A stretch of 6,202 bases of DNA. Origin: Rubrivivax sp. (GTDB taxonomy: Bacteria > Pseudomonadota > Gammaproteobacteria > Burkholderiales > Burkholderiaceae_C). Location of the stretch: the NCBI GenBank assembly GCA_027484885.1, contig JAIXSD010000065.1, forward strand, positions 1-6,202, given 5' to 3'. Below are positions 1 through 5,924 of this stretch, piece after piece. The translations under genes and the position numbers were made by a program. The notes below the pieces were generated by a model. The model was not told where the DNA came from. It made no database searches and worked only from the letters and a program-made list of their open reading frames with translations. How positions within the stretch are numbered: position 1 is the stretch's first letter; each line of letters starts with the position of its first letter.

Positions 1-158
1 CGCTGTCCGAGATGGAGGAGGGCGAAGAGGACATGCTGGACCGCGCCTGGGGCCTGGAGCCCGATTCGCGCCTGAGCTGCCAAGCCATCCTGGGCCAGAA
101 GGATGTCACCATCGAGATCCCCAAGTACTCGATCAACCACGCCAAGGAAGGCCACTGA
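1..158 (+). CDS. fdx: ISC-type [2Fe-2S] ferredoxin, 3' end (5' part outside window)
   Basis: Only the last 51 codons (reading from position 3) and the TGA stop at 156-158 are present. The sequence matches the C-terminal half of the adrenodoxin-like ferredoxin of the isc operon. It has an acidic stretch ([11 protein letters not shown]), then [14 protein letters not shown], then the end [14 protein letters not shown], very close to what I recall of E. coli Fdx. The Cys codon at 78-80 (in RLSCQA) corresponds to the fourth cluster-ligating cysteine of this family; the CxxxxxCxxC part lies upstream of the window. The protein carries electrons for iron-sulfur cluster assembly with IscS/IscU in the cytoplasm, so hscA/hscB and isc genes are expected just upstream. 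The stop lies 8 nt before tsaD, which suggests co-transcription. Confidence 0.93.
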   Translation, partial: LSEMEEGEEDMLDRAWGLEPDSRLSCQAILGQKDVTIEIPKYSINHAKEGH

Positions 159-166
159 GCGCAGCC

Positions 167-1198
167 ATGCTGGTTCTGGGTTTTGAATCGTCCTGTGACG
201 AAACCGGGGTGGCGCTGGTTGAAGTGCCCGCTGCCGGCGCGCCCCAGCTGCGCGCCCAGGCCTTGCACAGCCAGATCCGCATGCACCAGGCCTATGGTGG
301 CGTGGTGCCGGAGCTGGCGTCGCGCGACCACATCCGCCGTGTGTTGCCGCTGACGCGTGAGGTGCTGGCGCAGGCCGGCGTGGCGTTGAACGACATCGAT
401 GTCATTGCCTACACCCAGGGCCCGGGCCTGGCTGGGGCACTCCTGGTCGGTGCCGGTGTGGCTGTGGCCATGGCGGCGGCGCTGGACAAGCCCACCGTCG
501 GTGTCCACCACCTCGAAGGGCATTTGCTGTCGCCGTTTCTGTCGGTCGACCCGCCGGAGTTTCCCTTTGTGGCCTTGCTGGTGTCCGGCGGGCACACCCA
601 GCTGATGCGGGTGGATGACGTCGGCCAGTACCAGATGCTGGGCGAGACCATCGACGACGCCGCCGGTGAAGCCTTTGACAAGAGCGCCAAACTGCTGGGC
701 CTGCCTTATCCGGGTGGCCCGCATCTGGCCCAGCTGGCCGAGCGGGGCGACCCGACGGCATTTGATCTGCCGCGGCCCATGCTCAAAAGCGGCAAGCCCG
801 ATTTCAGCTTCGCTGGCCTGAAAACTGCCGTGTTGACTCAAGTGAAGCGCTTGGGCGATGCGCCGAACGAGCAGCAAAAAGCCGATCTGGCCGCCAGCAC
901 GCAGGCGGCCATCGTCGAACTGCTCTTGCGCAAATCGCTGCTGGCTTTGAAAGAGACCGGGCTCAAGCGCCTGGTGGTGGCGGGCGGCGTCGGCGCCAAC
1001 CGCCATCTGCGTGAGCAGCTCAATGCCGCTTGCGGCAAGCGTCAGATCCGGGTGCATTACCCAGAGCTGAGCTTGTGCACCGACAACGGCGCCATGATTG
1101 CCATGGCCGCCGCGATGCGTTTGCAGCGCGGCCTGGCCAGCTTGCGTCCGGGCGCGGGCTTTGAGGTGCGGCCGCGCTGGACGCTGGGCGCGGCTTGA
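167..1198 (+). CDS. tsaD: tRNA N6-adenosine threonylcarbamoyltransferase TsaD
   Basis: This 343-residue protein has the usual length for bacterial TsaD (Kae1/YgjD family). With TsaB and TsaE it transfers the threonylcarbamoyl group from threonylcarbamoyl-AMP to A37 of ANN-decoding tRNAs, forming t6A in the cytoplasm. Visible hallmarks are the N-terminal ASKHA-fold motif [10 protein letters not shown] (5-14), [13 protein letters not shown] (43-55), the metal-binding HHLEGH (114-119, with H115 and H119 as the expected ligands), VSGGHTQL (139-146), the glycine-rich [12 protein letters not shown] (271-282) and TDNGAM (305-310), where D306 is the third metal ligand. The start is fixed by alignment to the family N-terminus. 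There is no strong Shine-Dalgarno close by: AAGGAAGG at 143-150 is too far away, so translation may be coupled to fdx, whose stop is 8 nt upstream. The gene converges on hsp20 with a 41-nt gap. All key residues are intact. Confidence 0.97.
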   Translation: MLVLGFESSCDETGVALVEVPAAGAPQLRAQALHSQIRMHQAYGGVVPELASRDHIRRVLPLTREVLAQAGVALNDIDVIAYTQGPGLAGALLVGAGVAVAMAAALDKPTVGVHHLEGHLLSPFLSVDPPEFPFVALLVSGGHTQLMRVDDVGQYQMLGETIDDAAGEAFDKSAKLLGLPYPGGPHLAQLAERGDPTAFDLPRPMLKSGKPDFSFAGLKTAVLTQVKRLGDAPNEQQKADLAASTQAAIVELLLRKSLLALKETGLKRLVVAGGVGANRHLREQLNAACGKRQIRVHYPELSLCTDNGAMIAMAAAMRLQRGLASLRPGAGFEVRPRWTLGAA

Positions 1199-1230
1199 GT
1201 GCCGCGCTCCTGCAGGCCAGGCTTGGCTAT

Positions 1231-1245
1231 AGCTGATGATCAGCT
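1231..1245. repeat. Short palindrome at the tsaD/hsp20 convergent junction
   Basis: AGCTGA-TGA-TCAGCT is a perfect 6-bp inverted repeat with a 3-nt loop, and it overlaps the hsp20 stop codon (1240-1242 on the minus strand). It is the only notable dyad between the two converging genes. There is no T-tract on either side, so it is not a canonical intrinsic terminator. It may be a minor RNA 3'-end structure or chance. Confidence 0.4.
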
Positions 1246-1680
1246 GACGATGAGCTGGGTCGGGCCGCTGGCCTGCAGCTTGCTCAGCTTCAGGGTCAGC
1301 ACGCCTTTTTCCAGCTTGGCGCTGCATTCGTTTTGGTTTAGCTCTTGCGGCAGCTGCAGGCTGCGCGAGAAGCGTGTGGCGGCGCGCTCGCGGTGCAGCA
1401 GCTTTTCGCCTTCGGCCAGTTCCGGATCGCGGCTTTGTTCGGCGTCGATGCTGACGCGGCGGCCGTCGATGCTGATCTTCACGGCCTCCTTGCTCACGCC
1501 GGGCAGGTCGAGCAGCACGGTGTAGCCGCTCGCGCTTTCGCTGACATCGAGCGCCGGGCTGCGCAGCGCCAGGGCATGTGGGTCCTGGGTGAACAGGCGC
1601 TCGATCTGGCCGCCCACGCGGTGGCGCTCCAGTTGGCGGGACAGTTCAGCGGCATGGCGGGCGACGGGAATCACAAACAT
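1240..1680 (-). CDS. Small heat-shock protein, Hsp20/alpha-crystallin family
   Basis: The gene encodes a 146-residue ATP-independent holdase chaperone that binds unfolding proteins in the cytoplasm. The alpha-crystallin domain spans about residues 42-133. It opens with PALDVSESASGYTVLLDLPGV, uses the typical PGVSKEAVKIS...RRVSIDAE strands, and closes with the family signature AKLEKGVLTLKL (121-132, an A-x-x-x-x-G-V-L pattern). The C-terminal tail holds LIV at 143-145, an I-x-I-like segment that in this family docks neighbouring subunits to build oligomers. I chose the ATG at 1680 because AGGAGA (plus-strand 1686-1691) lies 5-6 nt before it. A longer in-frame start at 1737 would add 19 low-complexity residues and lacks such support. 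A sigma32-like promoter lies upstream. The gene is monocistronic as far as visible and runs against tsaD. The exact name (ibp/hsp/hspA) cannot be decided from sequence. Confidence 0.95.
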   Translation of the reverse strand: MFVIPVARHAAELSRQLERHRVGGQIERLFTQDPHALALRSPALDVSESASGYTVLLDLPGVSKEAVKISIDGRRVSIDAEQSRDPELAEGEKLLHRERAATRFSRSLQLPQELNQNECSAKLEKGVLTLKLSKLQASGPTQLIVS

Positions 1681-1701
1681 GGCAGTCTCCTGGGTTTGGC
1701 T

Positions 1702-1716
1702 CCGAGCGGCGCTCGG
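1702..1716 (-). promoter_or_regulatory. Hairpin in hsp20 5' UTR, just before the ribosome binding site
   Basis: CCGAGC (1702-1707) and GCTCGG (1711-1716) form a perfect 6-bp stem with a 3-nt loop. The stem lies about 10 nt upstream of the AGGAGA ribosome binding site in the hsp20 transcript. Many small heat-shock genes have RNA thermometers here, but this stem does not itself cover the Shine-Dalgarno, and I see no U-rich anti-SD (ROSE or fourU type). A thermosensing role is therefore only a possibility. Confidence 0.35.
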
Positions 1717-1793
1717 CGGCAGAGGGTTTCGATCCATTTCGGGGTGAGCGGGCCGGCGGGTGGTTGCCGGGATTCGCGTTCCCTAGCTGCCTC

Positions 1794-1821
1794 AATTGCG
1801 CCCCGGTTTTTGCCTTTCAAG
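1794..1821 (-). promoter_or_regulatory. Candidate sigma32 (heat-shock) promoter of hsp20
   Basis: On the minus strand CTTGAAA (plus-strand 1815-1821) is an exact match to the sigma32 -35 core. It is followed after 13 nt by GCGCAATT (1794-1801), a partial match to the CCCCATnT -10 box. The predicted transcript would start near 1787 and have a 5' UTR of about 107 nt before the ATG at 1680. The position and the heat-shock identity of the gene agree with this call. The -10 is imperfect, so the assignment is inferred. Confidence 0.55.
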
Positions 1822-1852
1822 AGGCCTGAAAAATTCTCCGGAGGCCCTCTTG
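1818..1852. repeat. Inverted repeat overlapping the hsp20 -35 box
   Basis: CAAGAG (1818-1823) is complementary to CTCTTG (1847-1852). The match continues as GCCT (1824-1827) with AGGC (1842-1845) around one bulged C, giving a 10-bp imperfect dyad with a 14-nt centre. Its left arm overlaps the CTTGAAA box. It is not the CIRCE operator (TTAGCACTC-N9-GAGTGCTAA). No T-tract follows on either strand, so it is not a terminator. It could be a regulator-binding dyad. Confidence 0.4.
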
Positions 1853-1990
1853 CGGGCGGGCTGGCTGGCGCCATCTAAGACCGCTTGGCCGGCGTTTTGT
1901 GCGGTGCTGGGCCCAGAGGTTCGTGCGGAGCTTTGTGCTGCGCCGGGCCGGCTGAAGTCAGGTCCTGAGGGGCGTGGGTCAACTCTGGTC
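1853..1990. other. Intergenic stretch between the hsp20 and rpsO promoters, nothing recognised
   Basis: This is the centre of the 532-nt divergent region between hsp20 and rpsO. Short open frames on both strands have biased, proline/arginine-rich translations, no family resemblance and no good ribosome binding site. No clear -35 hexamer is seen at the correct distance upstream of the rpsO -10 box. I see no tRNA, terminator or repeat here. Confidence 0.5.
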
Positions 1991-1996
1991 TATAAT
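1991..1996 (+). promoter_or_regulatory. Promoter -10 box for rpsO
   Basis: TATAAT is a perfect sigma70 -10 hexamer in an otherwise GC-rich intergenic region. Transcription would start around 2003, giving a leader of about 210 nt before rpsO. No good TTGACA-like -35 is present at 16-18 nt, and TG lies at 1986-1987 rather than in the exact extended -10 position. The promoter may therefore rely on the strong -10 and its spacer, or on an activator. Confidence 0.6.
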
Positions 1997-2055
1997 CCGA
2001 GAGTTTTGTCCTTCCAGGCTTTGGTTCTGAAGGGGCAAGACCGCTGAGGTGGCGG

Positions 2056-2083
2056 TGCAAGGCTGTGGCAACACGGGCTTGCA
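2056..2083 (+). promoter_or_regulatory. rpsO leader hairpin 1, GCAA-tetraloop stem
   Basis: TGCAAG (2056-2061) pairs with CTTGCA (2078-2083). After a single G-G mismatch, CTGTG (2063-2067) pairs with CACGG (2072-2076, one G-U), closed by a GCAA tetraloop (2068-2071) of the GNRA class. This is an 11-pair hairpin with a stable loop in the untranslated leader of rpsO. It is a candidate part of an S15-responsive mRNA structure; the role is inferred. Confidence 0.5.
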
Positions 2084-2104
2084 AGCTGCATCAGCGAAGC
2101 ACGG

Positions 2105-2150
2105 CCCGGGTCGGTTTCACCCGGGACCGCAAGTGAAACCATGGAAACCG
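2105..2150 (+). promoter_or_regulatory. rpsO leader segment with mutually exclusive stems
   Basis: Three competing perfect pairings share the same strand. CCCGGGT (2105-2111) pairs with ACCCGGG (2119-2125). GGTTTCAC (2113-2120) pairs with GTGAAACC (2133-2140). CGGTTTC (2112-2118) pairs with GAAACCG (2144-2150). They cannot all form at once, so the leader can adopt alternative folds. No T-tract follows, so this is not a transcription attenuator of the usual type; control of translation or RNA decay would be more plausible. The in-frame ATG at 2141-2143 lies inside this segment. Confidence 0.45.
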
Positions 2151-2158
2151 TCTGTGTC

Positions 2159-2182
2159 TGGCTCAAGCCTGTTCTTGAGTCG
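2159..2182 (+). promoter_or_regulatory. rpsO leader hairpin 3
   Basis: CTCAAG (2162-2167) pairs with CTTGAG (2174-2179) around a 6-nt loop. The stem extends outward to 9 pairs (2159-2161 with 2180-2182), two of them G-U. It ends 18 nt before the rpsO ribosome binding site (AGGAA, 2201-2205), so it is well placed to influence access to the start region. Confidence 0.4.
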
Positions 2183-2212
2183 CCGGCGGCCTCCGACAAC
2201 AGGAACGCGCAC

Positions 2213-2482
2213 ATGTCAGTCGCCGATATCAACAAAGCAGAAATCGTTCAGTCGAACGCCCGCAGCGCCAACGACACCGGCTCGCCGGAAGTCCAAGTGG
2301 CCCTGCTCACAGCCCGTATCAACGCGCTGACCCCCCACTTCAAGGCCAATATGAAGGACCACCACGGTCGTCGCGGCCTGCTGAAGATGGTCAACACCCG
2401 CAAGAGCCTGCTGGCCTACCTGAAGGCCAAGGACGCAACGCGCTACACCGCGCTGATCCAGAAGCTGGGCCTGCGCAAGTAA
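2213..2482 (+). CDS. rpsO: 30S ribosomal protein S15
   Basis: The gene encodes 89 residues, the same length as E. coli S15. S15 binds the three-way junction and helix 22 region of 16S rRNA early in 30S assembly. It then helps recruit S6/S18 and forms an intersubunit bridge. Family hallmarks are [17 protein letters not shown] (20-36), [13 protein letters not shown] (48-60, with the H50/H51 RNA-binding region) and the C-terminal [18 protein letters not shown] helix (here [14 protein letters not shown], 76-89). The start at 2213 is chosen from alignment with the family N-terminus and from AGGAA at 2201-2205, 7 nt upstream. An in-frame ATG at 2141 would add 24 atypical residues and is rejected. 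The gene has its own promoter, a long structured leader and a strong terminator, and lies upstream of pnp as in many proteobacteria. Confidence 0.98.
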   Translation: MSVADINKAEIVQSNARSANDTGSPEVQVALLTARINALTPHFKANMKDHHGRRGLLKMVNTRKSLLAYLKAKDATRYTALIQKLGLRK

Positions 2483-2496
2483 TTTGCCGCTGAGAT

Positions 2497-2544
2497 CAAA
2501 GAGCCTGTCTGGGTTGTTCGTCCAGTACAGGCTCTTTGTCTTTT
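2497..2544 (+). terminator. Intrinsic terminator of rpsO
   Basis: A perfect 12-bp stem, CAAAGAGCCTGT (2497-2508) with ACAGGCTCTTTG (2527-2538), is extended inward by CTGG/CCAG (2509-2512 with 2522-2525, one bulged T). TCTTTT follows at 2539-2544. It begins 14 nt after the rpsO stop and is a typical rho-independent terminator. Any pnp transcription must read through it or start downstream. Confidence 0.9.
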
Positions 2545-2579
2545 GGCATTGCATGGAGTTGAGCTGAAGTGGCGCTGCT

Positions 2580-2640
2580 GTGTCATTCCAAGGCCTCTGC
2601 CGACAATCGTGTCGATCTTGCAGATTCTCTGGAATGGCAT
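2580..2640 (+). promoter_or_regulatory. Long hairpin in the pnp 5' leader, candidate RNase III/PNPase autoregulatory site
   Basis: The outer stem pairs TGTCATTCCA (2581-2590) with TGGAATGGCA (2630-2639), ten pairs including one G-U. After an internal loop, TCTGC (2596-2600) pairs with GCAGA (2620-2624), then CGACA (2601-2605) with TGTCG (2610-2614) around the loop ATCG. About 20 pairs in total stand 103 nt before the pnp start. In E. coli, RNase III cuts a long hairpin in the pnp leader and PNPase then removes the cut strand to destabilise its own mRNA. The same logic is inferred here from position and shape only. Confidence 0.5.
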
Positions 2641-2730
2641 CCCGCCAAACCCAGTCTCACTCTCGGTTCTGAAGTGGCACCGCAAGCCGCTATGACTGCG
2701 TTGTCGGGCCGTGTGGCCTGAGCGCATACA

Positions 2731-2735
2731 AGGAG
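2731..2735 (+). promoter_or_regulatory. Ribosome binding site of pnp
   Basis: AGGAG lies 7 nt upstream of the ATG at 2743, in the context of a purine-rich run. It fixes the pnp start and is the strongest Shine-Dalgarno on the plus strand of this window. Confidence 0.85.
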
Positions 2736-2742
2736 AGAGACC

Positions 2743-4872
2743 ATGAGTTTGTTCAATAAAGTCACCAAGACCTTCCAGTGGGGCAACCACACCGTCGTGA
2801 TGGAAACCGGCGAGATCGCTCGTCAGTCCAGCGGCGCTGTTGTCGTGAACATCGAAGGCACCGTGGTGCTGGCCACTGTGGTGGCCAAGACCGAAGCCAA
2901 GGCCGGCCAGGATTTCTTCCCGCTGACCGTGGACTACCTGGAGAAGACCTACGCTGCCGGCAAGATCCCGGGCAGCTTCTTCAAGCGTGAAGGCCGCCCC
3001 AGCGAGCTGGAGACCCTCACCAGCCGCCTGATCGACCGCCCGATCCGCCCGCTGTTCCCGGAAGGCTTCTACAACGAAGTTCAGGTCGTGGTGCACGTGC
3101 TGTCGCTGAACCCTGAAGTCCAGGCCGACATCGCCGCCCTGATCGCGTCCAGCGCTGCGCTGGCCGTATCCGGCATTCCGTTCAATGGCCCGATCGGCGC
3201 TGCGCGCGTGGGCTATGTCAACGGCGAATACATCCTGAACCCGGGCAAGACCGAGCTGATCAACAGCAAGATGGACCTGGTCGTTGCCGGCACGCAAGCT
3301 GCTGTGCTGATGGTGGAATCGGAAGCTGATGGCCTGAGCGAAGAAATCATGCTGGGCGCCGTGGTCTATGGCCACGAGCAAGGCAATATCGCCATCGCCG
3401 CTATCGACGAGCTGGTGCGTGACGCCGGCAAGCCGGCCTGGGACTGGAAGGCTCCCGCCAAGAACGAGCCGTTGATCGCCAAGGTGGGCGCTCTGGCCGA
3501 CGAAGCCCTGGCTGCTGCCTACCAGATCCGCAACAAGCAAGCTCGCACCCAGGCTTGCCGCGCCGTGACGGCTAACGTCTTCAAGGCACTGACCGACGAA
3601 GGCGTGGCCTTTGACAAGGTCGAAGTGGAAAGCCTGCTGTTCGAGATCGAAGCCCGCATCGTGCGTGGCCAGATCCTGGCTGGCGAGCCCCGCATCGACG
3701 GCCGCGACACCCGCACCGTGCGCCCGATCGAGATCAGCAACAGCATCCTGCCGCGCACCCACGGCTCGGCCCTGTTCACCCGTGGTGAAACCCAGGCGCT
3801 GGTAGTCGCAACTCTCGGTACCGACCGTGACGCTCAGCGCATCGACGCGCTGGCTGGCGAGTTCGAAGACCGTTTCATGCTGCACTACAACATGCCTCCG
3901 TTTGCCACCGGCGAAACCGGCCGCGTGGGCAGCCCGAAGCGCCGCGAAATCGGTCACGGCCGCCTGGCCAAGCGCGCGCTGATCGCCGCGCTGCCGAGCA
4001 AGGAAGACTTCCCCTACACCATGCGTGTGGTGTCGGAGATCACGGAGTCCAATGGTTCCTCGTCGATGGCTTCGGTCTGCGGCGGCTGCCTGGCGCTGAT
4101 GGATGCCGGCGTGCCGATGAAGGCCCATGTGGCTGGCATCGCCATGGGCCTGATCAAGGACGGCAACCGCTTCGCCGTGCTGACCGACATCCTGGGTGAC
4201 GAAGATCATCTGGGTGATATGGACTTCAAGGTGGCCGGTACCACCGGTGGCATCACCGCCCTGCAGATGGACATCAAGATCCAGGGCATCACCAAGGAAA
4301 TCATGCAGGTCGCGCTGGCGCAAGCCAAGGAAGCCCGTCTGCACATCCTGGGCAAGATGGTGGAAGCCATGGGCACCGCCAACACCGAGGTGTCGCAGTT
4401 CGCGCCGCGCCTCTACACCATGAAGATCAACCCGGAAAAGATCCGTGACGTGATCGGCAAGGGTGGCGCCACCATCCGTGCGCTGACCGAAGAAACCGGC
4501 ACCACGATTGATATCGGCGAAGACGGCACCATCACCATCGCCTCGACCGACGCAGAAAAGGCTGAATACGCCAAGAAGCGCATCGAGGAGATCACCGCTG
4601 AAGTTGAAATCGGCAAGGTCTACGAAGGCCCGATCACCAAGATCCTGGACTTCGGTGCCTTGGTCAACCTGCTGCCCGGCAAGGATGGCCTGCTGCACAT
4701 CAGTCAGATCGCCCACCAGCGCGTCGAGAAGGTGACCGACTTCCTGAAGGAAGGTCAGGTCGTCAAGGTCAAGGTCATGGAAACCGACGAAAAGGGTCGC
4801 ATCAAGCTGTCCATGAAGGCTCTGATCGAGCGCGACGCGGCTCCGGTGCAAGCGCCGGCTGACGCTGAGTAA
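2743..4872 (+). CDS. pnp: Polyribonucleotide nucleotidyltransferase (PNPase)
   Basis: This 709-residue protein is full length for the family. It degrades RNA 3'-to-5' by phosphorolysis, releasing nucleoside diphosphates, and can add tails in reverse. It acts as a cytoplasmic trimer, often within the degradosome. The order of domains is: first RNase PH domain (about 10-145) with FFKREGRP (79-86) and [11 protein letters not shown] (96-106); helical linker (about 150-310); second RNase PH domain (about 320-550) carrying the active site; KH domain (about 555-615, with VIGKGG at 570-575); and S1 domain (about 620-692). Active-site residues are visible: R400/R401 in [15 protein letters not shown] (436-444) for phosphate, and D486, D492 and K496 in the [15 protein letters not shown] segment (482-496) for metal and catalysis. 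The tail after S1 is short and alanine/proline-rich. Codon use is strongly biased to CTG, AAG and CGC/CGT, as expected for high expression. Confidence 0.98.
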   Translation: MSLFNKVTKTFQWGNHTVVMETGEIARQSSGAVVVNIEGTVVLATVVAKTEAKAGQDFFPLTVDYLEKTYAAGKIPGSFFKREGRPSELETLTSRLIDRPIRPLFPEGFYNEVQVVVHVLSLNPEVQADIAALIASSAALAVSGIPFNGPIGAARVGYVNGEYILNPGKTELINSKMDLVVAGTQAAVLMVESEADGLSEEIMLGAVVYGHEQGNIAIAAIDELVRDAGKPAWDWKAPAKNEPLIAKVGALADEALAAAYQIRNKQARTQACRAVTANVFKALTDEGVAFDKVEVESLLFEIEARIVRGQILAGEPRIDGRDTRTVRPIEISNSILPRTHGSALFTRGETQALVVATLGTDRDAQRIDALAGEFEDRFMLHYNMPPFATGETGRVGSPKRREIGHGRLAKRALIAALPSKEDFPYTMRVVSEITESNGSSSMASVCGGCLALMDAGVPMKAHVAGIAMGLIKDGNRFAVLTDILGDEDHLGDMDFKVAGTTGGITALQMDIKIQGITKEIMQVALAQAKEARLHILGKMVEAMGTANTEVSQFAPRLYTMKINPEKIRDVIGKGGATIRALTEETGTTIDIGEDGTITIASTDAEKAEYAKKRIEEITAEVEIGKVYEGPITKILDFGALVNLLPGKDGLLHISQIAHQRVEKVTDFLKEGQVVKVKVMETDEKGRIKLSMKALIERDAAPVQAPADAE

Positions 4873-4884
4873 GACCTGCTGCCC

Positions 4885-5871
4885 ATGAAGGCGATCGCCA
4901 TCACCCGCCCCGGCGGGCCCGAGGTGTTGCAACTGATCGAGCGCCCTGATCCCGTTGCCGGGCTCGGGGAGTGCTTGATCGCGGTGGAGGCCTATGGCAT
5001 CAACCGCCCCGATGTCCTGCAGCGCAAGGGTGCCTATCCGCCGCCAGCGGGTGCCAGCGATCTGCCGGGCTTGGAGGTGGCGGGTCGCATCGTCTCCGGT
5101 GATGCCGAGGCCTTGGCGGCCTCTGGCTTCAAGCTGGGTGATGCGGTCTGTGCCTTGGTGGCGGGCGGCGGCTATGCGGAGTTGTGCGTGGCCCCGCTTG
5201 GCCAATGCCTGCCGGTGCCTGCGGGCTGGAGCATGGCGGAGGCGGCCAGCCTGCCGGAAACCTGCTTCACGGTCTGGTCGAATGTGTTTGCGCGTGCCGC
5301 CTTGCAGCCGGGCGAGAGCCTGCTGGTGCATGGCGGCAGCAGCGGCATCGGCGTGACGGCCATTCAGATGGCCAAAGCGCTGGGCTCGCTTGTGCTGGTG
5401 ACGGTGGGTTCGGCCGCCAAGGCCGAGGCCTGCCTGAAGCTCGGTGCCGATGTGGTCATCAACTACCGCGAACAGGATTTCGTCGCGGAAGTGAAGACGG
5501 CGACGGCGGGGCAGGGCGTTGATGTCATTCTTGACATGGTGGCCGGCTCCTACGTCGAGCGTGGCGTGCAATGCCTGGCCGACGATGGCCGCATGGTCAT
5601 CATTGCGGTGCAGGGCGGGGTCGAGGCTCGTTTCGATGCGGGTGCGGTCTTGCGTCGTCGTCTGACGATCAGCGGCTCGACCTTGCGTCCGCGTTCTCTG
5701 GCCTTCAAGGCGGGTGTTGCAAAGGCTTTGCGTGAACGTGTGTGGCCTTTGCTGGCCGCGCGCGAGATTGCGCCCGTGCTGTACCGCCAGATGCCGGCGG
5801 CGCAGGCGGCCGAAGCGCACGCGCTGATGGAGTCGGGCGAGCACATCGGCAAGATTGTTTTGACGTGGTGA
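4885..5871 (+). CDS. NAD(P)H-dependent quinone oxidoreductase, zinc-free MDR family (PIG3-like)
   Basis: This 328-residue protein belongs to the medium-chain dehydrogenase/reductase superfamily. It has an N-terminal GroES-like domain (about 1-120) with the quinone-reductase segment YGINRPDVLQRKGAYPPPAG (37-56) followed by LPGLEVAG (60-67). A Rossmann domain (about 125-260) has the nucleotide-binding loop HGGSSGIG (149-156), and the protein ends in GKIVLTW. The zinc-ligand pattern of alcohol dehydrogenases is absent, and the closest resemblance is to the PIG3/TP53I3 type of NADPH:quinone reductase. Expected activity is NADPH-dependent reduction of quinones or related enones in the cytoplasm; the true substrate is unknown. 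The start lies 12 nt after the pnp stop. The gap has no Shine-Dalgarno, so translation is probably coupled to pnp. Codon use is less biased than in pnp (more TTG and GCG), suggesting lower expression. Confidence 0.93.
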   Translation: MKAIAITRPGGPEVLQLIERPDPVAGLGECLIAVEAYGINRPDVLQRKGAYPPPAGASDLPGLEVAGRIVSGDAEALAASGFKLGDAVCALVAGGGYAELCVAPLGQCLPVPAGWSMAEAASLPETCFTVWSNVFARAALQPGESLLVHGGSSGIGVTAIQMAKALGSLVLVTVGSAAKAEACLKLGADVVINYREQDFVAEVKTATAGQGVDVILDMVAGSYVERGVQCLADDGRMVIIAVQGGVEARFDAGAVLRRRLTISGSTLRPRSLAFKAGVAKALRERVWPLLAAREIAPVLYRQMPAAQAAEAHALMESGEHIGKIVLTW

Positions 5872-5880
5872 GCGGCAATC

Positions 5881-5909
5881 CTCGGCGGGCCTGAGTTGGG
5901 TTTGCCGAG
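5881..5909 (+). repeat. Small hairpin between the quinone reductase gene and tpiA
   Basis: CTCGGC (5881-5886) pairs with GCCGAG (5904-5909) around a 17-nt loop. Three further G-U pairs are possible inside. There is no T-tract after it (AGTTTGG follows), so it is unlikely to terminate. It lies 5 nt upstream of the tpiA ribosome binding site and may modulate translation or be incidental. Confidence 0.35.
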
Positions 5910-5924
5910 AGTTTGGAGAACGAG

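Noticed and set aside
1199..1246. Terminator between tsaD and hsp20
   Set aside because: Only short dyads are present (1231-1245 and a 4-bp GCCA/TGGC), without a T-tract on either strand. This is not enough to call a terminator.
1681..1737. N-terminal extension of Hsp20 from an ATG at 1737
   Set aside because: The 19 extra residues are low complexity, and the ATG at 1680 has a clear AGGAGA ribosome binding site. The extension would also translate through the UTR hairpin.
1345..1878. 177-codon plus-strand open frame antisense to hsp20
   Set aside because: It mirrors the hsp20 coding frame. The translation is Ala/Gly/Gln-rich without any domain, and its part beyond hsp20 runs through the promoter region. 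No ribosome binding site was seen.
1875..2084. 69-codon minus-strand open frame (and similar short frames) in the hsp20-rpsO gap
   Set aside because: It overlaps the rpsO promoter and leader, is proline/alanine-rich, shows no ribosome binding site, and resembles nothing I know.
2105..2125. CCCGGGT/ACCCGGG hairpin as an intrinsic terminator or attenuator upstream of rpsO
   Set aside because: No run of T follows the stem (ACCGCAAG instead), so it cannot act as a rho-independent terminator.
2141..2212. In-frame upstream ATG that would extend S15 by 24 residues
   Set aside because: The added residues have no counterpart in S15. The ATG at 2213 gives the standard 89-residue length and has AGGAA at the right distance. 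The upstream ATG lies inside leader secondary structure.
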